Below are positions 25,439 to 34,854 of a DNA stretch of 56,879 nt, piece by piece. Every line of letters begins with the position of its first letter. Positions within the stretch are counted from its first letter, which is position 1. The position numbers and the translations under genes were made by a program. This stretch comes from an uncultured Myxococcales bacterium. GTDB lineage: Bacteria; Myxococcota_A; UBA9042. Location: contig CAIYBN010000118.1 in assembly GCA_903924465.1 (NCBI GenBank), positions 1-56,879 of the forward strand, written 5' to 3'. Under the pieces are notes generated by a model. The model ran no database searches and had not been told where the DNA came from. It worked only from the letters and a program-made list of their open reading frames with translations.

Positions 25439-28169
25439 CAAGATTCGACGGCTGATCCGTCCTGCCTCGGCAGCTGCACCTGCCCGGCTGCCCGACAAGC
25501 CTGCGACAACGACCACGGTCGTCGAAGCTGGCCGACCGGTCATGCGACGACGCGCCGTGGGCGATGCACCCGCACCGCAGCCACCGGCGCCGGAACCCGT
25601 TGCAGCCGTCGTCATGCCGCCGCCGACACCGGCTCCCACGCCCGTGGCGCCCGCGCCCGTGATCGCCGTTGTCGCACCCGTGCCCGCGCCGGCCCCTGCG
25701 CCCGTTGCTCCGCCCGCGCCCGCGCCTGAGCCGGAAATCAAGGCCGCGCCTCCCGTGACGCCGCCCACCGGTCAGTACCGCGACGACCGTCCGCGTCTGA
25801 ACCGCGCGCGTCTGGAAGACCTCACGCCGCCGCCGGAAATGATGCTCAAGATCAGCGAGCCCGCGCCCGCGCCGGCAGAGCCGTTGGTGGCGCAGCCGGT
25901 GGCGCAACAGGTCACGCCCGATCAGGTCCAACAAGCCGCGCCAGAGCCGACGGTGCAGACGATCGCGCAGGTCGAGGAAGAGCCCGCCAAGCCGATTTTG
26001 CTGAACGAAATTGGCGCTGCGCTGCGCGAAAACGCGGTACGGCCGAAGAGCGGCTTGGTCCGCATGGCCATGCCCGATTACCTGAAGGACATTCCCAAGC
26101 CGACGCTCAAAGCGGCTTTGACGGATGCGCCGGCCCCGCCGCCGTCCGCTTCACCGGCGCCTGCGACGTCGGGCATGGTCGACACGGGTCTCGATCGCAC
26201 GGCGCCACGCGCGTTGGGTGAACGCGAAGATCCACGCAACGCCCGCGGCCGCAAGGTCATTTATGATCGTCGTCGCGACTCCGCGTCGACCGCCGATGGT
26301 GGACGTGCGCGCGGTGGCAAGAAGCCGCGCAAGGGCATGAAGCCCGTCGCCGTTGTGGCGCCCGCCAAACAGGAAAAGCGCCATCTGCGTATCGAGGACA
26401 CCATCACGGTGGCCAACCTCGCGCACCAGATGTCGGTCAAGGGCACGGAAGTCATCCGCAAGCTGTTTGACCTCGGCATCATGGCGACCGTGAACCATCC
26501 GCTCGATCTGGAGACGGTCGAGTTGATCGCGGGCGAATTCGGCTTTACGGTCGAGAACGTCAGCTTCGATTTGGACGCGTACCTGCAGAAGCCGGAAGAC
26601 ACCAAGGGCACGGAAGTGCCGCGGAGTCCGGTCGTCACGGTCATGGGTCACGTGGATCACGGCAAGACGAGCCTGCTGGATGCGATTCGCAAGACGCGGA
26701 CGGCGGCCAAGGAAGCGGGCGGCATTACCCAGCACATCGGCGCGTACGTCGCGGAAGTGCCGGGCACGTCGTTTGCGGACGGCAAAGAACGCCGCGTGGT
26801 GTTCCTGGACACGCCGGGTCACGAAGCGTTCACCGCGATGCGGGCGCGAGGCGCCAAAGCGACGGACGTCATCGTGCTCGTCGTGGCCGCGGATGACGGC
26901 GTGATGCCGCAGACGATCGAAGCGATCAACCACGCGAAGGCGGCCAATGTGCCGATCATCGTGGCGGTGAACAAGATCGACAAGCCGGGCGCGGATATCG
27001 AGAAAGTGCGGCGCGAGCTGGCCGACCACGGCGTCGTGGCGGAAGAATGGGGCGGCGACACGATCTTCTGCGAAGTGTCGGCGAAGACCGGCGCGGGACT
27101 CGACAAGCTGCTGGAAATGCTGGCGTTGCAGTCGGATATCATGGAGCTCAAAGCCAACCCGCACGCCGATGCGCGCGGTCTGGTGGTCGAGTCGCGGCTG
27201 GAGAAAGGCCGCGGTCCGGTGGCGACGCTGCTGGTGCAATCCGGCACGCTCAAGCGCGGCCAGTACGTCGTGGCGGGCAGCCAATACTGCCGCGTTCGCG
27301 CGATGCTGGACGACGTGGGTCGCAACCTGGAAGAAGCCGGTCCGGCGACGCCGGTGGAAGTTATCGGCTTTGACGCGGTGACGAGCGCGGGCGATGAAAT
27401 GTACGTCGTGGCCGATGAAAAGAAGGCCAAGGCGATCGTCGAGCACCGCATCGAGAAGCAGCGCGAGAAATCGGCGCTGGTGACGTCGCGGCGCACGTTG
27501 GAAAGCTTGGGCGAAGTCGGCGAGACGGTGACCAAGGACCTGAACCTCATCATCAAGGCGGACGTGCACGGTTCGGCGGAAGCGCTGAAGCAGGCGCTGT
27601 CGAAGATCGAGCACGAGGAAGTCAAGGTTCGCGTGCTGCATGCAGCCGTCGGCGGCGTGACGGAGTCGGACATCAACCTGGCGTCGGCGTCGAAGGCGGT
27701 CATCATCGCGTTCAATGTCAAGCCGGAAGTGAAGGGCAAGCGCCTGGCCGACGACCTGAACGTCGTCATCCAGCCGTTCTCGGTCATCTACGACGCGATC
27801 GACTTTGTCACCGCGCGTCTGGAAGGGATGCTGGAGCCGATCATCGAGGAAGTCATCCTCGGCCATGCCGACGTGCGCAACCTGTTCAACGTGCCGAAAC
27901 TGGGCACGATTGCCGGCTGCAGCGTTCTGGACGGCGTCATCCAGCGCAACGCCAAGATGCGCGTGCTTCGCGACAAGGAAAACATCTGGGAAGGCGAGAT
28001 CGCCTCGCTCAAGCGCTTCAAGGACGACGTCAAGGAAGTGGCGCAAGGCTACGAGTGCGGCATTGGCCTGACCGGCTTTGCCAAGCTCAACGTCGGCGAC
28101 CAGTTGGAATGTTTCGAGCTGAAGAAGACCGCGCGCAAGCTGTCGCCGGTGGGGACGCAGCGCGGTTAG
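25299..28169 (+). CDS. infB: Translation initiation factor IF-2
   Basis: A 956-residue IF-2, the GTPase that brings initiator tRNA to the 30S subunit. The IF2 N-terminal module begins almost at once ([20 protein letters not shown]). A long Pro/Ala/Val-rich linker of about 250 residues follows, then a second IF2-N module ([18 protein letters not shown]). The GTPase motifs are [36 protein letters not shown] and SAK. The C-terminal domains (C1, C2) are complete. I chose the TTG at 25299, with GGGAG upstream, because the N-terminal module must be included. An ATG at 25194 would add 35 residues without family resemblance. Either start lies inside ylxR. Confidence 0.93.
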   Translation: MAVATTTLTVKDLARELNMTDVELMAKAKAGGTMLSTFSRLTPADADKIRRLIRPASAAAPARLPDKPATTTTVVEAGRPVMRRRAVGDAPAPQPPAPEPVAAVVMPPPTPAPTPVAPAPVIAVVAPVPAPAPAPVAPPAPAPEPEIKAAPPVTPPTGQYRDDRPRLNRARLEDLTPPPEMMLKISEPAPAPAEPLVAQPVAQQVTPDQVQQAAPEPTVQTIAQVEEEPAKPILLNEIGAALRENAVRPKSGLVRMAMPDYLKDIPKPTLKAALTDAPAPPPSASPAPATSGMVDTGLDRTAPRALGEREDPRNARGRKVIYDRRRDSASTADGGRARGGKKPRKGMKPVAVVAPAKQEKRHLRIEDTITVANLAHQMSVKGTEVIRKLFDLGIMATVNHPLDLETVELIAGEFGFTVENVSFDLDAYLQKPEDTKGTEVPRSPVVTVMGHVDHGKTSLLDAIRKTRTAAKEAGGITQHIGAYVAEVPGTSFADGKERRVVFLDTPGHEAFTAMRARGAKATDVIVLVVAADDGVMPQTIEAINHAKAANVPIIVAVNKIDKPGADIEKVRRELADHGVVAEEWGGDTIFCEVSAKTGAGLDKLLEMLALQSDIMELKANPHADARGLVVESRLEKGRGPVATLLVQSGTLKRGQYVVAGSQYCRVRAMLDDVGRNLEEAGPATPVEVIGFDAVTSAGDEMYVVADEKKAKAIVEHRIEKQREKSALVTSRRTLESLGEVGETVTKDLNLIIKADVHGSAEALKQALSKIEHEEVKVRVLHAAVGGVTESDINLASASKAVIIAFNVKPEVKGKRLADDLNVVIQPFSVIYDAIDFVTARLEGMLEPIIEEVILGHADVRNLFNVPKLGTIAGCSVLDGVIQRNAKMRVLRDKENIWEGEIASLKRFKDDVKEVAQGYECGIGLTGFAKLNVGDQLECFELKKTARKLSPVGTQRG

Positions 28170-28178
28170 GCAGGCCGG

Positions 28179-28586
28179 ATGCGCAGACAACCCAGTTTTA
28201 CTCGCGCCGATCGGCTCGAGACGTTGATGTTGGACGAAGTCGAACGGCTCCTGTCGTACGAAGTGCGTTCGCCGTTGGCGCTGACGGTCAAGGTGGTGGC
28301 CGGACGTTTGGCGCCGGATCTTGGGCACTTGCGCGTCAACTACATCGTGCGCGATACCGACGGGACCGCCGAGCCCAGCAAGGCGCTGTTGGACGTGCTG
28401 GAGCGCGCGCAGAGCTTCATCGGCCGAACTTTGGTGGAAGCACTGGATCTGCGAACCAAACCGCACGTGGTGTTTGTCTTTGACAAGGATGCCCAGCGGG
28501 CCCAGCGTGTGGAGCAAATCCTGGCGGAAGAACGCGCGAAGCGGCCAGCCGTAGTCGAGGAGCCAGCTGAAGATGTCCCAACGTAA
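28179..28586 (+). CDS. rbfA: Ribosome-binding factor A
   Basis: A 135-residue cold-shock and 16S maturation factor of KH-like fold. TRADRLETLMLDEVERLLSY is the N-terminal helix. The C-terminal strand contains the conserved LDLRTKPHVVFVFD (usually L-R-x-x-P-x-L-x-F). The start ATG follows the infB stop by nine bases and has AGG at a short distance. Its last 14 bases overlap the truB start, so the two are coupled. Confidence 0.93.
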   Translation: MRRQPSFTRADRLETLMLDEVERLLSYEVRSPLALTVKVVAGRLAPDLGHLRVNYIVRDTDGTAEPSKALLDVLERAQSFIGRTLVEALDLRTKPHVVFVFDKDAQRAQRVEQILAEERAKRPAVVEEPAEDVPT

Positions 28587-29520
28587 ACCCGCGCAAATTC
28601 ATGGATTGTTGGTGATCGACAAGCCCGCCGGTTGGACGTCGCGCGACGTCGTGAACAAAGTCAGCGGGATACTGGGAGAAAAGCGCGTCGGACACGCCGG
28701 AACGCTCGACCCGATGGCGACCGGCATCTTGCTGATTGCGTTTGGCGAGGCGACCAAGGGCGTGCGCTGGTGGCAGGACGCGTCGAAAACCTACGAAACA
28801 ACTGTGCGTTTTGGCAGCGCGACGCTGTCCGATGACGCGGAAAGTCCTGTGTTGCGCACCGCCAAAGTGCCGGAGCTGACGCTGGAGCGCATCAACACCG
28901 CGCTGCCACAGGTTGGCGAATTGCTGCAGGTCCCGCCCGCGGTCAGCGCGTTGCAGCGCGGGGGTGTGCGCGACCACGCACGCGTGCGCAAGGGCGAAGT
29001 CGTGGTGCGCGAGCCGCGTCCCGTGCGGCTGGAGTCGGTCGAGGTTCTGCACATCGCCAACCCGGATATCGCGTTGCGCGTGACCTGTGGCGCCGGTTTC
29101 TACATCCGCGCACTGGGTCGCGATCTGGGCGAGGCCATGGGATCGGCGGCGCACCTGACGCAACTTCGCCGAACCTTTGGCGGCGGATTTTCCCTGGCTG
29201 ACGCCATCGGGCTCGAGGCCTTCCAGCAACTGCCGGAGGAAAGCCGCCTGCAACACCTGCGGCCGCTTCCCGCGGCGCTGGGACGCGTGCTGCCGTCACT
29301 GACCGTGGACGACGCGATGGTGTTGGCGTTTCGCCAAGGCAGACAGCCCGTGCTGCCGACCGACCTGCGCGGGGATGTGCTCATCCTGGATGAACAAGGA
29401 CGTGCGGTCTGCGTGGCCATCGCCCACGAGGATGAAGCTGGCGCCCGGCTGGTCGTGGAGCGCGGCTTTGTCGCGCCCGAGGCAGCCGACGACGCACCGA
29501 CAGAACCGCCAGCCGATTGA
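28573..29520 (+). CDS. truB: tRNA pseudouridine(55) synthase TruB
   Basis: A 315-residue enzyme that makes pseudouridine 55 in the T loop of tRNAs. GLLVIDKPAGWTSRDVVNKV is the N-terminal motif; GHAGTLDPMATG holds the catalytic Asp46; KTYETTVRFG is the Tyr-containing motif; the C-terminal PUA-like part includes the strand around RGDVLILDEQGRAV. The start overlaps rbfA by 14 bases and has AGGAG nine bases upstream. It is the last gene of the operon. Confidence 0.95.
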   Translation: MSQRKPAQIHGLLVIDKPAGWTSRDVVNKVSGILGEKRVGHAGTLDPMATGILLIAFGEATKGVRWWQDASKTYETTVRFGSATLSDDAESPVLRTAKVPELTLERINTALPQVGELLQVPPAVSALQRGGVRDHARVRKGEVVVREPRPVRLESVEVLHIANPDIALRVTCGAGFYIRALGRDLGEAMGSAAHLTQLRRTFGGGFSLADAIGLEAFQQLPEESRLQHLRPLPAALGRVLPSLTVDDAMVLAFRQGRQPVLPTDLRGDVLILDEQGRAVCVAIAHEDEAGARLVVERGFVAPEAADDAPTEPPAD

Positions 29521-29610
29521 GACAGGCCCGCCGGACGCCAGGATCTCTCTGCCCTGCCCGGTGAAAGTCTTGACTCGCGATTTGGCTCGCGAACAGACGA
29601 AACAGGACTG

Positions 29611-30441
29611 TCAGAAGCGCCACGCCAGACCCACAGACGTCCGGGACGCCGTGAGCGTTGGAGACATGCGATCCGGCGCGCGACCGTACCAGCCAACGGC
29701 CAACGCGCCTGCGCCGACAGTCGCAGAAACGATGGCCAGGATGGACACGCTGTGGGTCCGACTTCGCGATTCCGCTGCCTGAAGTCCACCCGAATCGCCG
29801 GACTGCGCACGCCGATCGTGGTCCGCCCAGATCGCCAGCGCCGCGCCAGCGGCCATCAGCAGGCCGCCTGCACCCATGGTCACGAAGTCCGGCACGCGCT
29901 CCGGGAACGTTTGCGCGGCACAGGTCGGGTCGCGCGGCAACTCCGTGTGCGCTTCCGGAGGCGTCGGCACGGCACAGGGTGAGGCAGTCACGAGCGCTGC
30001 GACGGGGACTTCAGGCGCCACCCTCGCCGGCGACGGAATGACAACAACTGGGTCAGCCACCACCTCCTGCATCGCCACCAGCGCCGCCGCTGCCTTGGCC
30101 TGAAGCGGATGTCTGGACGCCAGCAGACGCCGAAGCATCTCCAGAACCTCACGCGATTCCTGCACATTTCCAGCGTGTTGCAGCGCCAGCCCCGCGCCGT
30201 AGAGCCGCTCTGGCCGCGACGGATCCAGGGCAAAGGCCCGACGGAATTGCTCTGCCGCGACCACAAACGCTTTCTTTTCGTAGGAAGCCTTGGCTTCTTT
30301 CGCGACCGCCGCGGCAGCGTGCACAGCTGCCGGATCTACCGGAACAGCAGCCTGCGGCACGTCGCGCGGGCGGGCCTCAACCACCACGGCTGCGAGGACG
30401 ATCGCGCACATCGGCAGCCAAAGTGGCAAGCGAAAATTCAC
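29611..30441 (-). CDS. Exported TPR-containing protein with C-terminal hydrophobic helices
   Basis: A 276-residue protein with the same plan as the one at 3423-4493: signal peptide (LPLWLPMCAIVLAAVVVEA), helical TPR-like part with EQFRRAFALDPSRPERLYGAGLALQHAG, a Val/Pro/Ala-rich linker with three cysteines, two hydrophobic helices, and an aromatic end (GLAWRF). I chose the GTG at 30441, which has GGGGAGG six bases upstream, over the ATG-like start at 30477; this also removes an overlap with the next gene. It is the last of three minus-strand genes (31300 to 29611). The function is unknown, presumably structural in the envelope. Confidence 0.78.
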   Translation of the reverse strand: MNFRLPLWLPMCAIVLAAVVVEARPRDVPQAAVPVDPAAVHAAAAVAKEAKASYEKKAFVVAAEQFRRAFALDPSRPERLYGAGLALQHAGNVQESREVLEMLRRLLASRHPLQAKAAAALVAMQEVVADPVVVIPSPARVAPEVPVAALVTASPCAVPTPPEAHTELPRDPTCAAQTFPERVPDFVTMGAGGLLMAAGAALAIWADHDRRAQSGDSGGLQAAESRSRTHSVSILAIVSATVGAGALAVGWYGRAPDRMSPTLTASRTSVGLAWRF

Positions 30442-30463
30442 GGTCCGCCTCCCCGTCCCCGCG

Positions 30464-30895
30464 TCATTTCCGGGCAACCACGTGCTCTTTCCCGGTGAAC
30501 CGCAGTGCGTCGATCTGCCAGGTCCGGCCGACTTTTTGCATCGGCACGTCGTACTTCGTGCCGCTACCGGTGTCGGCTTGCCGTCGCAACTTCAGCCACG
30601 CGGTGTCGCCGTCCAGCGCGACGCTCTCCAAATTCTCGCTGACCAAATAGAAATAGGGATGTTGCCGCGATTGCTTCGGGTCGTCCCCACGCGCGTGCGC
30701 CAGCAGCCCGGCCACCAACGGCCGCGACTGGTCGGTGAAGGCGGCGAGGAAGGTCTGTTCGTCGCCCAGCATCGCCGCCGAAGTCGCGCGCAACCAAGCC
30801 TCCTTGGGTGTCTCGACGCGGATGTAGCGGTACCAGGCAAACGCGCCGACGACGAGAACCAGCAGCAAGGCAAACGCGGCGATCCACTTCTTCAT
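30464..30895 (-). CDS. Small membrane-anchored protein, DUF4878/NTF2-like
   Basis: A 143-residue protein with one N-terminal membrane helix (WIAAFALLLVLVVGAFAWY) and a soluble domain outside. Its layout resembles its neighbour at 30905-31300: an early A-x-x-x-A helix with D-x-x-x-FLA, and a C-terminal strand pair VPM-x-x-V-x-x-x-W-x-ID-x-L. Both resemble the small DUF4878/NTF2-like lipoproteins, but this is only a resemblance. It ends 22 bases before the TPR gene start at 30441. Confidence 0.7.
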   Translation of the reverse strand: MKKWIAAFALLLVLVVGAFAWYRYIRVETPKEAWLRATSAAMLGDEQTFLAAFTDQSRPLVAGLLAHARGDDPKQSRQHPYFYLVSENLESVALDGDTAWLKLRRQADTGSGTKYDVPMQKVGRTWQIDALRFTGKEHVVARK

Positions 30896-30904
30896 CTTCG
30901 TCTC

Positions 30905-31300
30905 TCAGCGTTCCGGCCGAATCGCGTCCGCGAACTGCGGCATTTCCAACAGATCAATGCGCCACTGGCCTTCGACCAGCCGCATCGGCACGCGACCGCC
31001 CGGCTTGCGGGAACGCGTCACCACGATAGCACGATGGCCGTTCTCTTCCACCGTCAGCACCTCGCCATCCGGCAGCAACCGCGGCGTCGGCCGACCATCG
31101 CGCAGGACCTTGAAAACATGCCCGGACTGCGCCACGACGTTCGACGCTGCCGTGAGCAGTTCCGCCGCCCGCGGCTCGCACAACGCCAAAAACGCCGCGT
31201 CATCGCGGGACGCCAGCGCGCGCCGCGCCGCACCGAGCACGTCCGCCGGATCCGCGCGGCAGGCGGACAGCAGCAGCACAATCGCAACAACACGGCGCAT
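30905..31300 (-). CDS. Small lipoprotein, paralogue of its neighbour
   Basis: A 131-residue lipoprotein; the signal peptide ends in LLLSAC, so the Cys would be lipidated at position 14. The mature part has a helix DVLGAARRALASRDDAAFLAL and ends with VPMRLVEGQWRIDLLEMP, matching the C-terminal VPMQKV-x-x-x-WQIDAL of the neighbour at 30464-30895. It lies nine bases upstream of that gene on the same strand. The two probably arose by tandem duplication. The function is unknown. Confidence 0.72.
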   Translation of the reverse strand: MRRVVAIVLLLSACRADPADVLGAARRALASRDDAAFLALCEPRAAELLTAASNVVAQSGHVFKVLRDGRPTPRLLPDGEVLTVEENGHRAIVVTRSRKPGGRVPMRLVEGQWRIDLLEMPQFADAIRPER

Positions 31301-31342
31301 CCACTCTCCCCGCCGCGATCAGACCGCGACGTCACCGCCAGG

Positions 31343-32464
31343 TCACTCCGGCAGACACGCCGTGACCAGGTAGCGCGCAAAAGATCGGGGATGCCAAAAG
31401 CGTTCAAACCGTTCGTTGATGCGGGCTTGCCGCTCCTGGCGTACCGCCAGCGGTTCGTCGTGCAGGCGATCCAGCGTCTGCCACACGTGGGGCCAGTCGA
31501 CCGCATCTTCGCGTTCGTAGCCCAACGGCCCCAAATCCGTCACTTCCGTGCCCATCTCAAACGGCTCGTACCAGCGCAGCGCCAACGCATCCGCGGGCAC
31601 CGACGCACCGGTCAGAAAGCTGTCGATGAAGCGAAATGGCAAGCTGCGGCGAAATCCGCTGATGTTGATGTTGTGCCACGTGCGACCCACAGCTTGCGGA
31701 TACCGCGCGTCGGAGATTTTCACGCCGCGGCGCGCCGCATGCTCCGTCGTCAGAATGCGCGCGTCGGCTTGCCGTGGATAGCGGGCGCGCATGCCCTCGA
31801 CCAGCAGGCCGCGCTTCAGATTCGGATGCGACACTTTGTCGCCAAAGCGCTGCATCACCACGCCTTCCGGGCCGTGGTTCAAGCCTGTGTCGGTGCCAAA
31901 ATAGGCGAACAACGCCAAGTCCTTGACCCCGCGACCCGCCTGACGCCAGGACTCCAGAATCCGGTTATTTTGCCGCTGATTCAGCGTGCGCGACAGCGGC
32001 CGACCGAGCATCGCCGGGCGAATGCGGTGCTGGTAGCTCAGGACATCCGGATGGTACGGCACGAAGGCGTCGACGGCGATGGGAAATCCGCGCGCGTCGA
32101 ACGTCGTTGGACACTGCGCCTTGAAGTACAGGTCGTTTTCCAGCAGCAGATCCACCTGGAACAGATAGGGCGAATCCGCCAGGTCGAGCACAAACCGCTG
32201 TTTCTTCCCCGCGACTTCCACCTGGCCGGTCAAGATCGCGCCGGAACCGCGGGACAGCGCATCCATCAGCCCGGGAAAAACGCGGCGGACGGCCGGTGCC
32301 GCCTTGGCGTGCAGGCGAAACGGCGGGGTCGTCGTGGTCGTCCGCAACGTAAACTCGATCTCGCCGGCGTCATGCAGCCACTGCAGGCCGAAGATGAACC
32401 ACTCAAAGTAGTCCATGTAGGGAAAATGGATCGGATCAAGCGTGACACGGATGGGACGTGACAT
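31343..32464 (-). CDS. Hypothetical protein, possible GT-B-type glycosyltransferase
   Basis: A 373-residue cytoplasmic protein that I do not firmly recognise. I chose the ATG at 32464 because TGAGGATGCC precedes it; the frame extends to 32548. The C-terminal third (FRRSLPFRFIDSFLTGASVP, then DALALRWYEPFEMGTEV) resembles the donor-binding end of exostosin-like or other GT-B glycosyltransferases, where a remote 'R-x-F-E-x-L-x-x-G-x-x-P' is common. It contains many Arg and aromatic residues. It is divergent from the cyclitol-like operon at 32675 and could share its promoter region, which makes a role in the same pathway possible but unproven. Confidence 0.65.
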   Translation of the reverse strand: MSRPIRVTLDPIHFPYMDYFEWFIFGLQWLHDAGEIEFTLRTTTTTPPFRLHAKAAPAVRRVFPGLMDALSRGSGAILTGQVEVAGKKQRFVLDLADSPYLFQVDLLLENDLYFKAQCPTTFDARGFPIAVDAFVPYHPDVLSYQHRIRPAMLGRPLSRTLNQRQNNRILESWRQAGRGVKDLALFAYFGTDTGLNHGPEGVVMQRFGDKVSHPNLKRGLLVEGMRARYPRQADARILTTEHAARRGVKISDARYPQAVGRTWHNINISGFRRSLPFRFIDSFLTGASVPADALALRWYEPFEMGTEVTDLGPLGYEREDAVDWPHVWQTLDRLHDEPLAVRQERQARINERFERFWHPRSFARYLVTACLPE

Positions 32465-32674
32465 GGCATCCTCAGGACTGGCAACCGCAAGCGCACCGGC
32501 GCGCCTTCTTCCGGCAGCAAGGGCGTGCGGCGAGCCTAACGCGGACACACGCGGTTGGGAAGGACTTGACGCCCCATGGGCCGACTGGCAGACTGACCGA
32601 GCGCGCAGCCATCGGCAACGAACGCTGTGTGTCGTTGATCTAACTGACGTTTTTCACCTTCACCAGCTGGTTTC

Positions 32675-33685
32675 ATGCGCAAGACGCGGCTCAAGGGCGG
32701 TTCTCTCTCCGGCACCTATCTCTGTGAAGGAGATGGCATTCAACCCTTCGTTCGTAAAGACGTTTCGCTGGTCCACAACCGGGAATATGGCTTTCAACGT
32801 TGGTATTCGCAACTCAAGCGGATGCAGCGGTTTTCCATCCTCTTCCCCGGCGTTTTTCCCGACTTGCGGACCTACGGCATGCTGCAGGATCCGGTGCACG
32901 GGGACATGGCCTTTTTTGACATGGAGTTCATTCCGAACGCGGTGACAGTTCAGGAATTCCTCATGCAAACCGCGGATCACGCGCGGATCGACCGGATGTT
33001 CGCCGCGCTCCGTCAGGTCATGGCGCGCATGCACAGCACGACAATTGCCTCGACTGCCGCGCCGATGGCCTTGTACATCTATGAGGAAATCGAGCAGAAG
33101 ATTCTTGCATGTCAGGGAAATGCGCGCTTTTCTGAGTTTTACCGCTATCCCGAGGTCGTGTTCAACGGCCAAACGGTGCCCGGACTGGGCGCATCTCTTA
33201 CGGAATTCAAGAAGCTGGCCACGACGTGCTACAAACATACCGCGGAAACGTTCACGCACGGCAACTTGACGCTGGAGAACATCCTTTACCAGCCCGAGCA
33301 AAATCGCATTATCTTCATTGATCCGTATGAGGAAAATATCATCGATTCGGTACTGGCTGAGTATTCGCAGGTCTACCAATCGTGTAACAGCAAGTATGAA
33401 TTATACAACAGCGCCGGTGTCACGATTGAGGAAAATCGCGTTTCTTGCGACATTGCGGCGGCGCCGGGCCTGGATTACTTCAACACGATCTTCAGCGACT
33501 TCGTTCGGGCCCACCATTCGGCCGACGACATGGTCATCATTCGGCTGTTGGAAATCTCGCAGTTCGCGCGGATGCTACCGTTCAAGATGGCGATTGATCA
33601 GGACAAGATGCTGTTCTTCTATGCGCTGGGTTCGCACCTCTTTCATGTGTTGCGCGAGGAGCGGGCACGCAAGGGTCAGGCATGA
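32675..33685 (+). CDS. APH-fold kinase-like protein with an altered catalytic loop
   Basis: A 336-residue protein of the aminoglycoside phosphotransferase fold. The motif THGNLTLENIL (His195-Gly196-Asn197) corresponds to HGDxxxxN of the family, and IIFIDPYEEN gives the metal-binding Asp. The usual catalytic Asp is replaced by Asn197, so the enzyme may be inactive or use another base. Related proteins act as sugar or cyclitol kinases in polysaccharide clusters. The coding sequence around 33301-33420 is only about 42% G+C by count, clearly below the neighbours, which hints at transfer. It opens a four-gene operon and ends in a four-base overlap (ATGA) with the cyclase gene. Confidence 0.75.
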   Translation: MRKTRLKGGSLSGTYLCEGDGIQPFVRKDVSLVHNREYGFQRWYSQLKRMQRFSILFPGVFPDLRTYGMLQDPVHGDMAFFDMEFIPNAVTVQEFLMQTADHARIDRMFAALRQVMARMHSTTIASTAAPMALYIYEEIEQKILACQGNARFSEFYRYPEVVFNGQTVPGLGASLTEFKKLATTCYKHTAETFTHGNLTLENILYQPEQNRIIFIDPYEENIIDSVLAEYSQVYQSCNSKYELYNSAGVTIEENRVSCDIAAAPGLDYFNTIFSDFVRAHHSADDMVIIRLLEISQFARMLPFKMAIDQDKMLFFYALGSHLFHVLREERARKGQA

Positions 33686-34854
33686 GTACACCCTCGACGA
33701 TCGGCACCTGGGTGATGGAAACGCACCTGCCTGTCGTGTTCAAGATCAAGAATTCACCGGGGATTTTTGATCCAGGAAACGATGATCTCCTGGAGTTCGG
33801 TTCGCACGGCGCGAACACCCGCCGTATGGTTGTGATCGACCGAACCATTTGCCAGTATTACCTTCACGAAATCATGGCATTTTTTCAAGCCAAGCAGGTG
33901 GAATGCCACATTGTGGCGATTGATGCCACGGAAGACGACAAGAACCTGGAATCGCTGTTGGTCGTCCTGCGGGAAATGGAGAAGTTCGGGATCCTGCGCA
34001 GGGATGAACCGCTGATCGCGGTCGGCGGTGGCGTCCTGCTGGACATTGCCGGCATGGCTGCGGGCATGTACCGCCGCGGCGTGCCGTATATCCGCGTACC
34101 CACGACGCTTGTGGGACTCGTGGACGCCAGTGTCGGCGCCAAGACGGGCATCAACTTTGAGAGCCGACGCAATCGATTGGGCAGTTACTATCCACCGATC
34201 GCCGCCTACCTGGACAAGGCTTTCCTGCGCACGCTTGCGCCGTTGGAGATCACGTCCGGCTTGGGTGAGATTTTGAAGATGGCGGTTGTCAAAGATTACG
34301 ATTTGTTTTGCCTGCTGGAAGCGTTTGGCCCGGAATTGATTGAAACACGCTTCATCGGGTGCGAGGTGGCGGACGAGGTCATCAACCGGGCCGTGCGCGG
34401 CATGAAAGACGAATTGCAGGAGAATCTCTGGGAAAAGAACCTGGAGCGGATGGTCGATTTTGGCCATTCGTTTAGTCCCATCATTGAGATGCGCTCCATC
34501 AATGACGCTGGCCAAGTTGCCTTGACGCATGGCCAAGCCGTCTCGCTCGACGTGCTGTTCTCGTGCGTCATTTCCCACCAGCGCGGCCTGTTGTCCTGGG
34601 CGGACTTGGTGCGCGTGGGCCGCACGCAGCAGCGTTTGCAACTGCCGACCAGCCATGCGTTGTTTCGCGAGCCGCTGGTCATTCTGGAAGCGCTGAAGGA
34701 TACGATGAAGCACCGCAACGGCGCACAGAACCTGCCGATGCCAAAGGCGATCGGCGTGTCACAGTTCTTGAACGACTTGGAATTTGCCGAGATCAAGGCA
34801 GCTGCGGCGGGACTCGAGGAGTTGAACGCGGTACTGACCGGGAGCCCAGCATGA
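33682..34854 (+). CDS. Sugar phosphate cyclase, probably sedoheptulose-7-phosphate cyclase (EEVS-like)
   Basis: A 390-residue member of the dehydroquinate-synthase superfamily, which closes sugar phosphates into cyclitols using NAD and a metal. AVGGGVLLDIAGMAAG binds NAD; RVPTTLVGLVDASVGAKTGI and RRNRLGSYYPP are the substrate loop; Glu196 and Lys199 (SGLGEILKMAVVKD) and His262 (DFGHSF) match metal and phosphate residues. Asp259 stands where 3-dehydroquinate synthase has Asn, Pro266 where it has a second His, and His344 (MKHRNG) where it has Lys. From memory these changes mark sedoheptulose-7-phosphate cyclases. I therefore prefer 2-epi-5-epi-valiolone synthase or a relative over AroB. The gene overlaps both neighbours by four bases. 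Confidence 0.8.
   Translation: MSTPSTIGTWVMETHLPVVFKIKNSPGIFDPGNDDLLEFGSHGANTRRMVVIDRTICQYYLHEIMAFFQAKQVECHIVAIDATEDDKNLESLLVVLREMEKFGILRRDEPLIAVGGGVLLDIAGMAAGMYRRGVPYIRVPTTLVGLVDASVGAKTGINFESRRNRLGSYYPPIAAYLDKAFLRTLAPLEITSGLGEILKMAVVKDYDLFCLLEAFGPELIETRFIGCEVADEVINRAVRGMKDELQENLWEKNLERMVDFGHSFSPIIEMRSINDAGQVALTHGQAVSLDVLFSCVISHQRGLLSWADLVRVGRTQQRLQLPTSHALFREPLVILEALKDTMKHRNGAQNLPMPKAIGVSQFLNDLEFAEIKAAAAGLEELNAVLTGSPA

Noticed and set aside
26151..28517. A 788-residue minus-strand open frame
   Set aside because: It lies opposite infB and rbfA, both of which are clear; the antisense frame lacks any domain.
29575..29592. TCGCGA-TTTGGC-TCGCGA as terminator between truB and the convergent TPR gene
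   Set aside because: A six-base stem with no U-run is too weak to list as a terminator.
33682..34854. Annotation as 3-dehydroquinate synthase (AroB)
   Set aside because: Asp259, Pro266 and His344 replace residues that DHQS keeps, and the context (APH-fold protein, SDR, nucleotidyltransferase) does not fit the shikimate pathway. The assignment still needs a tree.
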